A program made the position numbers and the translations under genes. Of a DNA stretch of 64,000 nucleotides, positions 8,852-16,812 are shown one piece after another (the first letter of the stretch is position 1; the number at the start of each line of letters is the position of its first letter). Location: NCBI RefSeq assembly GCF_009469605.1, contig NZ_SSXU01000017.1, forward strand, positions 28,366 to 92,365, in the 5' to 3' direction. The DNA is from Zoogloea sp. 1C4 (GTDB lineage: Bacteria > Pseudomonadota > Gammaproteobacteria > Burkholderiales > Rhodocyclaceae). The notes under the pieces are model-generated. The model saw only the letters and a list, made by a program, of their open reading frames with translations, searched no databases and was not told the origin of the DNA.

Positions 8852-10843
8852 TTATTCGTTGCTGCCGGCGCCCGGTGTAGGCTCGTCGAGGCCGGCGCCA
8901 GGGGCCGCACTGCCCAGCCCACGGGTGCTGCCGTCGCTCGCCGCGATGGTGCCGAGCCTGGCCTTGAGGGAGGGCGCACGGCCTTCAAACAGGGCGGCAT
9001 AGATGACGGCGTTGGCCATCACCTTCTTCACGTAGTCGCGGGTTTCGTTGAAGGGGATGCATTCGGCGTAGATCGCACCTTCGAGGGGCTTCACGTCCTT
9101 CCACTTCTTGGCGCGGCCGGGGCCGGCGTTGTAGGCCGCCGAGGCGAGCACCGGGTGATTGTCGAGCCCTTCGAGGACCATCCGCATGTAGGTGGTGCCG
9201 AGCATCACGTTGGTGTCCGGGTCCTGCAGCCAGCCCACGTTGTAGCCGCTCATGCCGAGCTTGCCGGCGACCCACTTGCCGGTGGCGGGCATGATCTGCA
9301 TCAGCCCCTGGGCGCCGACGCCGGAGCGGGCGGCGGTGACGAAGCGGCTCTCCTGGCGCATCAGGCCATACACCCAGCCCGGGTCGAGATCGCGGCTGCG
9401 GGCGTTGGGCTCGACGCGCTCCCGGTAAGGAGAGAGGTAGCGCAGGCTGTAGTCGTGCTCGTTGCGGGTCTTGTCGGCGGCGTTGATGGCCCGGTCGTAG
9501 ATGCCGAGCTGCTGGGCGAGCTGGGCGGCGGAGAGGAGGAAGCGGTCGTCCCGGTTGCGCAGGGTCCAGTTCCATTCGCGCGTGCCTTCGGTGCGCAGAT
9601 CCAGGCGGAACAGGGCGATGGCGCGCTGGATGCCCGGGGTCTGGCGGGTCTGCTCGAACTCGTCGGCACTGGGCGCACGGGCCTTTTTGGGCAGGGTGAA
9701 GGTGCGGCCCAGCTCTTCGTCGGCGAGGATGCTGTAGAAGTTGGGGTGGCCGGCGATGCGCTCGAACTCCTTGCGGGCGGCCTCGCGGTTGCCCTGGGCC
9801 TGGTGGGCGCGGCCGAGCCAGTAGGTCCAGTCGGGCTGGGCGCGCTGGTCGGCGGACATGGCCTCGACGGCGGTGCGGACGGCCTTCCAGTCGCCGGCGC
9901 GCAGGGCGGCACGCACGCGCCAGGCGGCCTGCTCTTCGGACATCGGGGTGTCGCCGGCGGCCTTGAACCAGGCGTTGGCGTCGGGCATCAGTTTGGCAGC
10001 GGCCTGCCAGGCGATCTGGCCGACGGCGTAGCTGCGTTCGGCGGCGGAGAAGCGCTCGTTGAGGCCCACGTAGCGCGCGTAGGCGCCCTGGGGATCGTCA
10101 CGGGCGAGGCGGGCCAGGGCGATCAGGGCGAGCTCGCGCCCGGGGCGGCTGGCGGCAAAGTTGACCGGCAGGCGGTCGAGCCAGGTGGACGGGTTGGCAC
10201 CGGCGCGCTCGAGATCGAGGGAAGCGGGCTGCTGGTCGAAGGGCAGCAAGCTGGCCGCGCCCTTGGCGCCGGTGGTGCGCTTGGCTTCCATCAGGCGACG
10301 CACGCGGCCCCAGATTTCGTCCGGGCTGACCAGCGCCTCCCGGGCCAGGGCCTGGAGGATCGGCACGCAGCTTTCGGGCGTATCCACCAGCGAGAACCAC
10401 ATCGGGCGCACTTCCGGGAGCAGGGCGGGATCGCCGCTGCTCAGGCGGGCCTGGTGGTGGTAGCACTTGATGTCCTGGTCGGGCTGTTCGAGGTTGCCGA
10501 ACTCGGCCAGCAGCGGGCCGAAATCGCCCCGCTTGCCGAGGTAGCGCAGCCAGTCGGCGCGCAATTTTTCGGCGGGCCAGCTGCCCGGGTAGCGCTGCAG
10601 GAAATCGCGGATGCGGGCCGAATCCACGTCGTTGGGACGGGCCAGCATGTTGGACAGGGCCCAGAACTCGGGATAGGGATCGAGCACGTGGCCGGTGGGC
10701 GGGGCGTAGAGGTTGAGCCGGCTGCGGTCGCCGCTGCGGGCTGCGTCCCGGGCGAGCAGGATGCGCTCGTCCCCCGGATCGCCGCCGGCCGGCATGGCCA
10801 TCCACAAAACTGCCGCCAGGACGGCCCACGCGCTATTCTTCAT
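8852..10843 (-). CDS. slt: Soluble lytic murein transglycosylase
   Basis: The protein is 663 residues. It has a signal peptide (1-20), a long alpha-superhelical U domain, and a C-terminal SLT domain with the catalytic Glu498 in RQESRF, then GAQGLMQIMPAT and AYNAGPGR. It cleaves peptidoglycan strands to 1,6-anhydro-muropeptides in the periplasm. The length fits the Slt70 family. The start at 10843 is only 19 bases from the divergent start at 10863, so the two genes share a very short promoter region. It heads the run slt - NDUFA9-like - cca - PBP1C-like. Confidence 0.93.
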   Translation of the reverse strand: MKNSAWAVLAAVLWMAMPAGGDPGDERILLARDAARSGDRSRLNLYAPPTGHVLDPYPEFWALSNMLARPNDVDSARIRDFLQRYPGSWPAEKLRADWLRYLGKRGDFGPLLAEFGNLEQPDQDIKCYHHQARLSSGDPALLPEVRPMWFSLVDTPESCVPILQALAREALVSPDEIWGRVRRLMEAKRTTGAKGAASLLPFDQQPASLDLERAGANPSTWLDRLPVNFAASRPGRELALIALARLARDDPQGAYARYVGLNERFSAAERSYAVGQIAWQAAAKLMPDANAWFKAAGDTPMSEEQAAWRVRAALRAGDWKAVRTAVEAMSADQRAQPDWTYWLGRAHQAQGNREAARKEFERIAGHPNFYSILADEELGRTFTLPKKARAPSADEFEQTRQTPGIQRAIALFRLDLRTEGTREWNWTLRNRDDRFLLSAAQLAQQLGIYDRAINAADKTRNEHDYSLRYLSPYRERVEPNARSRDLDPGWVYGLMRQESRFVTAARSGVGAQGLMQIMPATGKWVAGKLGMSGYNVGWLQDPDTNVMLGTTYMRMVLEGLDNHPVLASAAYNAGPGRAKKWKDVKPLEGAIYAECIPFNETRDYVKKVMANAVIYAALFEGRAPSLKARLGTIAASDGSTRGLGSAAPGAGLDEPTPGAGSNE

Positions 10844-10862
10844 TGCTCTACGTCTCACCAAA

Positions 10863-11513
10863 ATGCCGTCGGAGAATAGCACAGTGACCCCGCCCCTCCC
10901 CCCTTCCGGGGGTCTTTCCGAAGCCGAAATTTCCGCGCTGCGCAAAAACCTCCGGAATGCCCGGATCGCCGCCCGTGAAACCCTGCCCGCCGCCGATCGG
11001 GTCGCGCGCACCGCGCACGTCGAATCCCATCTGGACGCCCTGGTCGACCGCCTGCGCCCCCGGCGCCTGGCCTTCTGCTGGCCGTGGCGGGGCGAGGTGG
11101 ATCTGGTGCCGTGGATGACCCGCTGGCTGGCCGCCGATCCGGCCCGTCAGGCGGCCCTGCCGGTGGTGCGCGCGGCGGGCCAGCCGATGATCTTCCTGCG
11201 CTGGCACCCCGAGGCGCCGATGGCCACAGACCACCACGGGATTCCAGTACCGGCAGGGGACGAGCGGATCGAACCGGACCTGATCCTGGTGCCGCTCAAC
11301 GTGTTCGACGGGGCGGGGTTCCGGCTGGGCTATGGCGGCGGCTATTTCGACCGCACCCTGGCGGCCCTCGACCCGGCGCCGGCCACCGCCGGGGTGGCCT
11401 TCGAGCTGGCCCGGGCCGACACCTGCTGGCCGCAGCCCCACGACCAGCCGATGGACTGGCTGGTCACCGAGGCGGGCTGGTGGGATGTCCGGGCGAAATC
11501 TAGCGGGGATTGA
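10863..11513 (+). CDS. 5-formyltetrahydrofolate cyclo-ligase
   Basis: The 216-residue protein belongs to the MTHFS family, which converts 5-formyl-THF plus ATP to 5,10-methenyl-THF. It shows the basic N-terminal helix (LRKNLRNARIA), the central LVPLNVFD segment and the family signature GFRLGYGGGYFDRTLA. The ATG at 10863 is used; no convincing ribosome site precedes it, and a start slightly downstream is possible. Its 3' end overlaps the convergent oxyR gene by 14 bases. Confidence 0.9.
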   Translation: MPSENSTVTPPLPPSGGLSEAEISALRKNLRNARIAARETLPAADRVARTAHVESHLDALVDRLRPRRLAFCWPWRGEVDLVPWMTRWLAADPARQAALPVVRAAGQPMIFLRWHPEAPMATDHHGIPVPAGDERIEPDLILVPLNVFDGAGFRLGYGGGYFDRTLAALDPAPATAGVAFELARADTCWPQPHDQPMDWLVTEAGWWDVRAKSSGD

Positions 11514-12420
11514 TCGGGCGCACGCCGTCGAGCGGGCTGGCGAGGATCGCCTGGCGGATCACGTCGATGGCGCCGCTGCGCGGGTAGGTGACCCGCCACG
11601 CCAGCGCGATGCGGCGGAAGGGTTCCGGCGCCTCGAAGGGACGCACGGTGAGGAGCGGGTTGCCGCCGGGGATCGGCGCCGCGGCGGTGCTGGGCAGCAC
11701 GGTCACGCCGGCGCCGGTGGCCACCATGTGGCGGATGGTTTCCAGCGAGCTGCCTTCCAGCGTGCGCTGCAGGCCCTCACCGGGGCGGCACAGGGGGCAG
11801 ACTTCCAGCACCTGATCGCGGAAGCAGTTGCCGGCACCGAGCAGCAGCAGCTGCTCTTCGGCGAGGCGCTTGGCGGGGATCGCGGTGTCGTTCTCCCACG
11901 GGTGGCCGGTGGGCATCAGCACCCGGAAGGGCTCGTCGTACACCGCCTGGGTGACGATGCCGGGCTCTTCGAAGGGCAGCGCGATGACGATCACGTCGAG
12001 ATCGCCGCGCTTGAGGGATTCGGCCAGCCGGGCGGTGTAGTTTTCCTGGATCAGCAGCGGCATCGACGGCGCGGCCTGATGCACGCGCGGGATGAGGTGC
12101 GGCAGCAGGTAGGGCCCGATGGTGTAGATGACGCCGAGCTTGAGGGGGCCGGAGAGCGGATCGCGGCCGGCGGTGGCGAGCTCCTTGATCTGGCCGGCTT
12201 CGAGGAGCACCTTTTCGGCCTGGGCGACGATGCGGGCGCCGATGTCGGTGATCTTCACGTCGGCGGCGCTGCGCTCGAAGAGCGTGACCGCCAGCTCGTC
12301 CTCGAGCTTCTTGATGGCCACCGAGAGCGTGGGCTGGCTTACGTTGCAGCGTTCGGCCGCGTGGCCGAAATGCCTTTCGCGGGCCAGCGCGACGAGGTAG
12401 CGAAGATCAGTCAGCGTCAT
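11500..12420 (-). CDS. oxyR: OxyR, LysR-family hydrogen peroxide sensor and regulator
   Basis: The 306-residue LysR regulator has an N-terminal winged helix (TLTDLRYLVALARERHFGHA) and a C-terminal effector domain. Cys199 and Cys208 are present at exactly the E. coli OxyR positions (GNCFRDQ...VCPLC), with a third Cys211 three residues on. In OxyR the two cysteines form a disulphide on peroxide exposure, switching DNA binding. The gene is divergent from a DegP-like protease gene, and a 15-base OxyR-type palindrome lies 22-36 bases upstream of its start, implying autoregulation. Confidence 0.92.
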   Translation of the reverse strand: MTLTDLRYLVALARERHFGHAAERCNVSQPTLSVAIKKLEDELAVTLFERSAADVKITDIGARIVAQAEKVLLEAGQIKELATAGRDPLSGPLKLGVIYTIGPYLLPHLIPRVHQAAPSMPLLIQENYTARLAESLKRGDLDVIVIALPFEEPGIVTQAVYDEPFRVLMPTGHPWENDTAIPAKRLAEEQLLLLGAGNCFRDQVLEVCPLCRPGEGLQRTLEGSSLETIRHMVATGAGVTVLPSTAAAPIPGGNPLLTVRPFEAPEPFRRIALAWRVTYPRSGAIDVIRQAILASPLDGVRPINPR

Positions 12421-12441
12421 GAAGCACTCCCGGCAATCACG

Positions 12442-12456
12442 ATAGTGATTAACTAT
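12442..12456. promoter_or_regulatory. OxyR/LysR-type operator upstream of oxyR
   Basis: The sequence reads ATAG-N7-CTAT, the half-site pattern of OxyR boxes, and also contains the T-N11-A LysR box. A second half-site at the expected spacing is poor (AAGT in place of ATAG). Placement just upstream of oxyR fits negative autoregulation; the divergent protease gene could also respond. Confidence 0.65.
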
Positions 12457-12646
12457 ACATCGGAAGTCGGCCATGGGAAGCGGGTAATGGAAAATGGGTT
12501 GGAAGGGATTGCAATCACCCTGCTCCGCCCCCACCTTCGAGCATCCCGACGCCCAGCGTCACCCCCGGTTTGTAAGCGTTTGTTTGTATCGGGAACAGCA
12601 CACCACGGCCAACGTCCACCGTCCCGTGAAAAAACAGGAGCCCTGC

Positions 12647-14155
12647 ATGAAACCTGCCGTCGTCCGATCCGCCCTCGTCACCTCCGCCATCGCGCTGGCG
12701 CTCGCCGGCTGCCTGCAGGAGGGCGGCGCGATCTCCCCCTCCCACGCCGCCAACGGTGCCGCCCCGGCCACCGCGCCGGCCGTCCAGCCGGCCCAGGTGC
12801 CAGCTGGACGCCATGGCCTGCCGGATTTTTCGGCGCTGGTCGAGCAGGTCGGGCCGGCGGTGGTGAACATCAGCACCACCCAGCGCCTGACCCGCGGCAA
12901 CGGTGGCGCCAGCGGCGAAGACCCCTTCGCCGGTGATCCGTTCTACGACTTCCTGCGCCGCTTCGGCGTGCCGGTGCCGGGCATGCCGGGTGGTGGTGGC
13001 GGCCGGGCGCCGGAGCAGATCCAGCAGGGCGTCGGCTCGGGCTTCATCGTGAGTGCCGACGGCTTCGTGCTGACCAACGCCCACGTGGTCGATGGCGCCA
13101 CCGAGGTTACGGTGCGCCTCACCGACAAGCGCGAGTTCAAGGCCAAGGTGGTGGGCGTGGACAAGCGCACCGACGTGGCGCTCCTCAAGATCGACGCCAC
13201 CGGCCTGCCCGCCGTGCGCACCGGCGACGCCGAGCGCGCCAAGGTGGGCGAGTGGGTGGTGGCGATGGGCTCGCCCTTCGGCTTCGAGAACACCGTGACG
13301 GCCGGCATCATCAGCGCCAAGGCGCGCCGCCTGCCCGACGAGAACTACGTGCCCTTCCTGCAGACCGACGTGGCGATCAACCCGGGCAACTCCGGCGGCC
13401 CGCTGTTCAACCTGGCGGGCGAGGTCATCGGCATCAACTCGCAGATCTACTCCCGCTCCGGCGGCTTCATGGGCATCTCCTTCGCGATCCCCATCGACGT
13501 GGCCATGAAGGTGAAGGATCAGCTCCAGAAATACGGCAAGGTGTCGCGCGGCCGGCTGGGCGTGGCGATCCAGGGGCTCGACGCCGATCTCGCCCAGAAC
13601 TTCGGCCTCGACAAGCCAGGCGGCGCGCTGGTCTCGAGCGTGGAGCCGAGCTCGCCGGCCGAGAAGGCCGGCCTGCAGCCCGGCGACGTGGTGCTCGGGG
13701 TGAATGGCCAGAAGGTGGATAACTCGGCCGACCTGCCGCGCATCATCGGCGAGCAGAAGCCGGGCACCGTCGTCCGCCTGTCGGTGTGGCGCGACCGCAA
13801 GGCCCGCGAGGTGAACGTCACCCTCGGCGAACAGGCCGGCGAGAAGGTTGCCGCGATGGGCTCGCCGGACAAGAAGAATCCGTCGGCCAGCGGCAAGCTG
13901 GGCGTCACCGGCCGGGCCCTGACCGCGCAGGAAGCCGCGCGCCTCGGCGTGCCCGGCGGAGTGGTGGTCGAATCGGTGAACGGCCCGTCGGCCAAGGCCG
14001 GCCTGCAGCCCGGTGATGCCATCGTCGGGGTGAACAACCAGCCGATCACCAGCATCGACCACTTCCGCAAGCTCATCGAATCCGCCGGCAGCCGTTTTGC
14101 CCTGCTCGTCCAGCGGGGCAACAGCCGGATCTTCGTGCCGCTGCGGATGGACTGA
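12647..14155 (+). CDS. Do/DegP-family periplasmic serine protease with a lipoprotein signal
   Basis: The 502-residue protein has the catalytic triad His146 (TNAHVV), Asp176 (KRTDVALLK) and Ser249 (NPGNSGGP), followed by two PDZ domains (approximately 290-385 and 410-495). It should degrade misfolded periplasmic proteins. The N-terminus ends in LAGC with Cys22, a lipobox, so it is probably lipid-anchored rather than soluble. The start at 12647 follows a CAGGAG ribosome site. It is divergent from oxyR across 226 bases. Confidence 0.9.
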   Translation: MKPAVVRSALVTSAIALALAGCLQEGGAISPSHAANGAAPATAPAVQPAQVPAGRHGLPDFSALVEQVGPAVVNISTTQRLTRGNGGASGEDPFAGDPFYDFLRRFGVPVPGMPGGGGGRAPEQIQQGVGSGFIVSADGFVLTNAHVVDGATEVTVRLTDKREFKAKVVGVDKRTDVALLKIDATGLPAVRTGDAERAKVGEWVVAMGSPFGFENTVTAGIISAKARRLPDENYVPFLQTDVAINPGNSGGPLFNLAGEVIGINSQIYSRSGGFMGISFAIPIDVAMKVKDQLQKYGKVSRGRLGVAIQGLDADLAQNFGLDKPGGALVSSVEPSSPAEKAGLQPGDVVLGVNGQKVDNSADLPRIIGEQKPGTVVRLSVWRDRKAREVNVTLGEQAGEKVAAMGSPDKKNPSASGKLGVTGRALTAQEAARLGVPGGVVVESVNGPSAKAGLQPGDAIVGVNNQPITSIDHFRKLIESAGSRFALLVQRGNSRIFVPLRMD

Positions 14156-14216
14156 GCGGCATCACGGGGCGGGCGGCGGGCGGACGGCACCGCCTCCGCC
14201 ACGTGACAAGATTCAG

Positions 14217-14243
14217 CAGCCCGCCCCGGGAGGGCTGTTTATA
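14217..14243 (+). terminator. Probable weak terminator after the DegP-like gene
   Basis: Arms CAGCCC and GGGCTG enclose a nine-base loop and are followed by TTTAT. The overlapping TATAAT at 14240-14245 could instead be part of a promoter for the TonB receptor gene, although no matching -35 box is visible. Confidence 0.45.
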
Positions 14244-14310
14244 ATCCGGGCACCGTGGAATTTCCGGAATCGGGTCATCGTCCCGTCCGGATCAATAACA
14301 ACAACACCCG

Positions 14311-16341
14311 ATGTCCTTGCCGCCGTCACGTCGGATTCTGCTCGCCGCGATCGTGGCGGCCTTGCCTGCGCTGAGCGCCTTCGCCAGCCAGTCGGCCGAC
14401 CGTGAAGGCGGGGAATCCCCGTTCTTCGAGGAACTGCCGACCGTCCTGTCGGCCTCGCGCCTCCCCCAGGCCCTCAACGAGGCCCCGGGGGCGGTGACCA
14501 TCCTCGATCGGGATTTCATCCGCGCCACCGGCTACCGCGACGTCGCCCGCCTGCTGCGTCTGGTGCCCGGCATGCAGATCGGCCAGGAACGCGGCCACGC
14601 CCAGTGGGTCACCTACCACGGCCTGGGCAGCGACTACCCCACCGAAATCCAGGTATTGATCGACGGCCGCTCGGTGTATGCGCCCAGCGCCTTCGGCGGC
14701 GTCGACTGGTCGGCCCTGCCGCTCACGATCCAGGAGATCGAGCGCATCGAGGTCGTCCGGGGCACCAACTCCAACGCCTACGGCGCCAACGCCTTCCTGG
14801 GCGTGATCAACATCATCACCCGCCACAGCCATCAGGATCAGGGCGCCTCGGCCCAGACCAACCTGGGTTCCCACGGCATCGCCGACTTCCACGCCAGCTG
14901 GACGGGCAGCAGCGACGGCCACGGGCTGCGCCTGTCCGTCGCCCAGAACCGCGACCAGGGCTTCGGCAGCCTGCGGGACAGCCACGTCAGCCGCACCTTC
15001 AGCCTGCGCAGCGACTTCCGCCTGGACGCCCAGAACGAGCTCACCCTGCGCGCCGGCTACAACCAGATGAACCGCGACCAGGGCTATCCGGATTCGGTGT
15101 TCGGCAACAACGGCGAGCGCAGCACCGGCAGCGAGGGCAGCACGGTCCACCTCGCCTGGCGGCGCGTCGTCTCGGAAGACGAGGAATGGCTGCTCAGCTT
15201 CTACCGCAACCGCGAGCGCAGCATCGACCGCTGGCTGGCCGCCGCGCCGCCGAGCTATCCGGCGGTGCCCCTCGACCGCAACCGCTCCAGCGACCGCACC
15301 AACATCGAGCTGCAGCACCGCTTCGCCCTTGGCAGCAAGGCGCGCATGGTGTGGGGCCTGGAAGGCCGCCGCGACGAAACCCGGGCACCCTTCCTGTTCG
15401 CCGGCGGGCGGCCCGAGCCAATGGACCTGTACCGGGCCTTCTCGAACCTCGACTGGCGCCTGACGCCCGAATGGCAGCTCAACCTGGGCGGGCTGCTCGA
15501 GAAGAACGGCGCCGTTGCACCGCAGTTCATCCCCCGCGCCTTCGTGAACTGGCATGCCACCGCCAGCGACACCTTCCGCGCCGGCTATGCCCGCGCCTGG
15601 CAGCAGCGCAACCTGTTCGAGCTCCACGGCGACGTGCGCGCCTACGACCCCGCCACGCCCGGCCTGCTCCTCGCCTGGCCCTACCAGGCCAACCCCAACC
15701 TGAAGGTGCCGCGGGTCGACACCGTCGAGATCGGCTACCTCGGGCGCTTTCACACCCTCGATGCGACTCTCGATGTGCGCATCTTCAGCGAGCGGATCAG
15801 CGATTTCGTGATCCGCCGCATCGTGCCCTCCGGCGGCGCGGTGCTGCCGCTGCCCAGCTCCCAGTTCGTGAATCTCTCCTCACCGGTGCTGCTGCGCGGC
15901 ATCGAATACCAGCTGCGGACCAAACCCCGGGCCGGCACCGAGGTGCTGTTCAGCCACACGCTGATCGACCGTCACACCGATGACCCGGAAGTCGCCAAGC
16001 GCACCGCGCCATACACCGCCAGCCTCACCTGGCTGCAGGATTACGGCAACGGCTGGAGCAGCACCGCCAGCCTGCTGCGGATGGGGCCGCTGGCCGGCGG
16101 CTACGGCTACGTGCCGGGCTGCGACTACACCTCGCGGGCCTACACCACCGGCGACCTGCGCATCGCCCGGGCCTTCCGCCTCGACGGCCGCAGGGCCGAG
16201 GTGTCCATCAACGGCATGAACCTGGGCGGCCGCCACCAGGAAATCACCGACCGCTCCGAGCAATGTCTGCCAGCCCACCTGGGCTCACCGGTCAATCCGG
16301 TGGCGGCGATGGGCTGGCTGTCCTTCTCGGTCGAACTCTGA
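14311..16341 (+). CDS. TonB-dependent outer-membrane receptor
   Basis: The 676-residue protein has a signal peptide (about 1-25), a plug domain (about 45-170) with RLLRLVPGMQIG, IDGRSVY and IERIEVVRGTNSNAYGANAFLGVINIITR, and a C-terminal beta-barrel ending in phenylalanine-rich FSVEL as expected for outer-membrane insertion. It imports an unknown ligand using TonB energy. The length is on the short side, closest to vitamin B12, copper or simple siderophore type receptors. No regulator or ABC transporter is adjacent; the metal-efflux operon is convergent, 12 bases away. Confidence 0.88.
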   Translation: MSLPPSRRILLAAIVAALPALSAFASQSADREGGESPFFEELPTVLSASRLPQALNEAPGAVTILDRDFIRATGYRDVARLLRLVPGMQIGQERGHAQWVTYHGLGSDYPTEIQVLIDGRSVYAPSAFGGVDWSALPLTIQEIERIEVVRGTNSNAYGANAFLGVINIITRHSHQDQGASAQTNLGSHGIADFHASWTGSSDGHGLRLSVAQNRDQGFGSLRDSHVSRTFSLRSDFRLDAQNELTLRAGYNQMNRDQGYPDSVFGNNGERSTGSEGSTVHLAWRRVVSEDEEWLLSFYRNRERSIDRWLAAAPPSYPAVPLDRNRSSDRTNIELQHRFALGSKARMVWGLEGRRDETRAPFLFAGGRPEPMDLYRAFSNLDWRLTPEWQLNLGGLLEKNGAVAPQFIPRAFVNWHATASDTFRAGYARAWQQRNLFELHGDVRAYDPATPGLLLAWPYQANPNLKVPRVDTVEIGYLGRFHTLDATLDVRIFSERISDFVIRRIVPSGGAVLPLPSSQFVNLSSPVLLRGIEYQLRTKPRAGTEVLFSHTLIDRHTDDPEVAKRTAPYTASLTWLQDYGNGWSSTASLLRMGPLAGGYGYVPGCDYTSRAYTTGDLRIARAFRLDGRRAEVSINGMNLGGRHQEITDRSEQCLPAHLGSPVNPVAAMGWLSFSVEL

Positions 16342-16353
16342 CCCCGGCGACCC

Positions 16354-16683
16354 TCAGCCTGCGCCCACCGTCTTGCGGATGAACACCGCGCGCTGGATGT
16401 CGGTCACCCACACCAGCCCGTCGCCCGTCTGGCCGGTGCTGGCCACCTGGACGATGCACTCCACCAGTTCGTCGGCGATCTCGTCGGGGGCGACGATCTC
16501 GATGCGCACCTTGTCGGTGAAATCGGTGAGCTCCTCGCGGATGTTGCTCGGCGCGTGACGCACGGTGGCGCCACAGCCCACCGCCTTGCTGATGGTCATC
16601 CCCGGAAAACCGGGAAGCCCCCGCAGCACCTCGCGCAGGCGGGGCAGCTTCTGGGGGCGGATGACGGCGCGAATCTCCTTCAT
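16354..16683 (-). CDS. PII-like signalling protein linked to metal efflux
   Basis: The 109-residue protein has the PII core (MKEIRAVIRPQKL... and a B-loop TGQTGDGLVWV). Compared with GlnB/GlnK, the T-loop tyrosine that is uridylylated (Tyr51) aligns with Asn, and the ATP-contacting Lys90 of GDGK aligns with Leu. This matches the PII-like group found next to RND cation efflux genes rather than true nitrogen regulators. It is the last gene of the efflux operon, 129 bases after the pump gene, with two perfect hairpins in the gap. It may sense a metal or nucleotide signal; that is inference. Confidence 0.85.
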   Translation of the reverse strand: MKEIRAVIRPQKLPRLREVLRGLPGFPGMTISKAVGCGATVRHAPSNIREELTDFTDKVRIEIVAPDEIADELVECIVQVASTGQTGDGLVWVTDIQRAVFIRKTVGAG

Positions 16684-16730
16684 TGCATGTCCTTCTCAAA
16701 ACGTCGCCGGGCAGCCCGGTCTTTTCCAGA

Positions 16731-16778
16731 CAGAACCGTGCGGTTCTGCATTCATTCCCCCGGCCATCCGGCCGGGGG
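16731..16778. repeat. Two perfect inverted repeats between the RND pump and PII-like genes
   Basis: The first hairpin (16731-16748) pairs CAGAACCG with CGGTTCTG across two bases. The second (16757-16778) pairs CCCCCGGCC with GGCCGGGGG across four bases. Neither is followed by a T run on the minus strand, so they look like RNA-processing or attenuation structures, or a regulator site, rather than standard terminators. Confidence 0.7.
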
Positions 16779-16812
16779 CTGCGTCACACAGGGGTTTTCA
16801 ATTGCCGGGGGA

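Noticed and set aside
8798..10879. A 693-codon plus-strand open frame
   Set aside because: It is antisense to slt, Gly/Ala/Val-rich and without domains, whereas slt has a complete catalytic domain.
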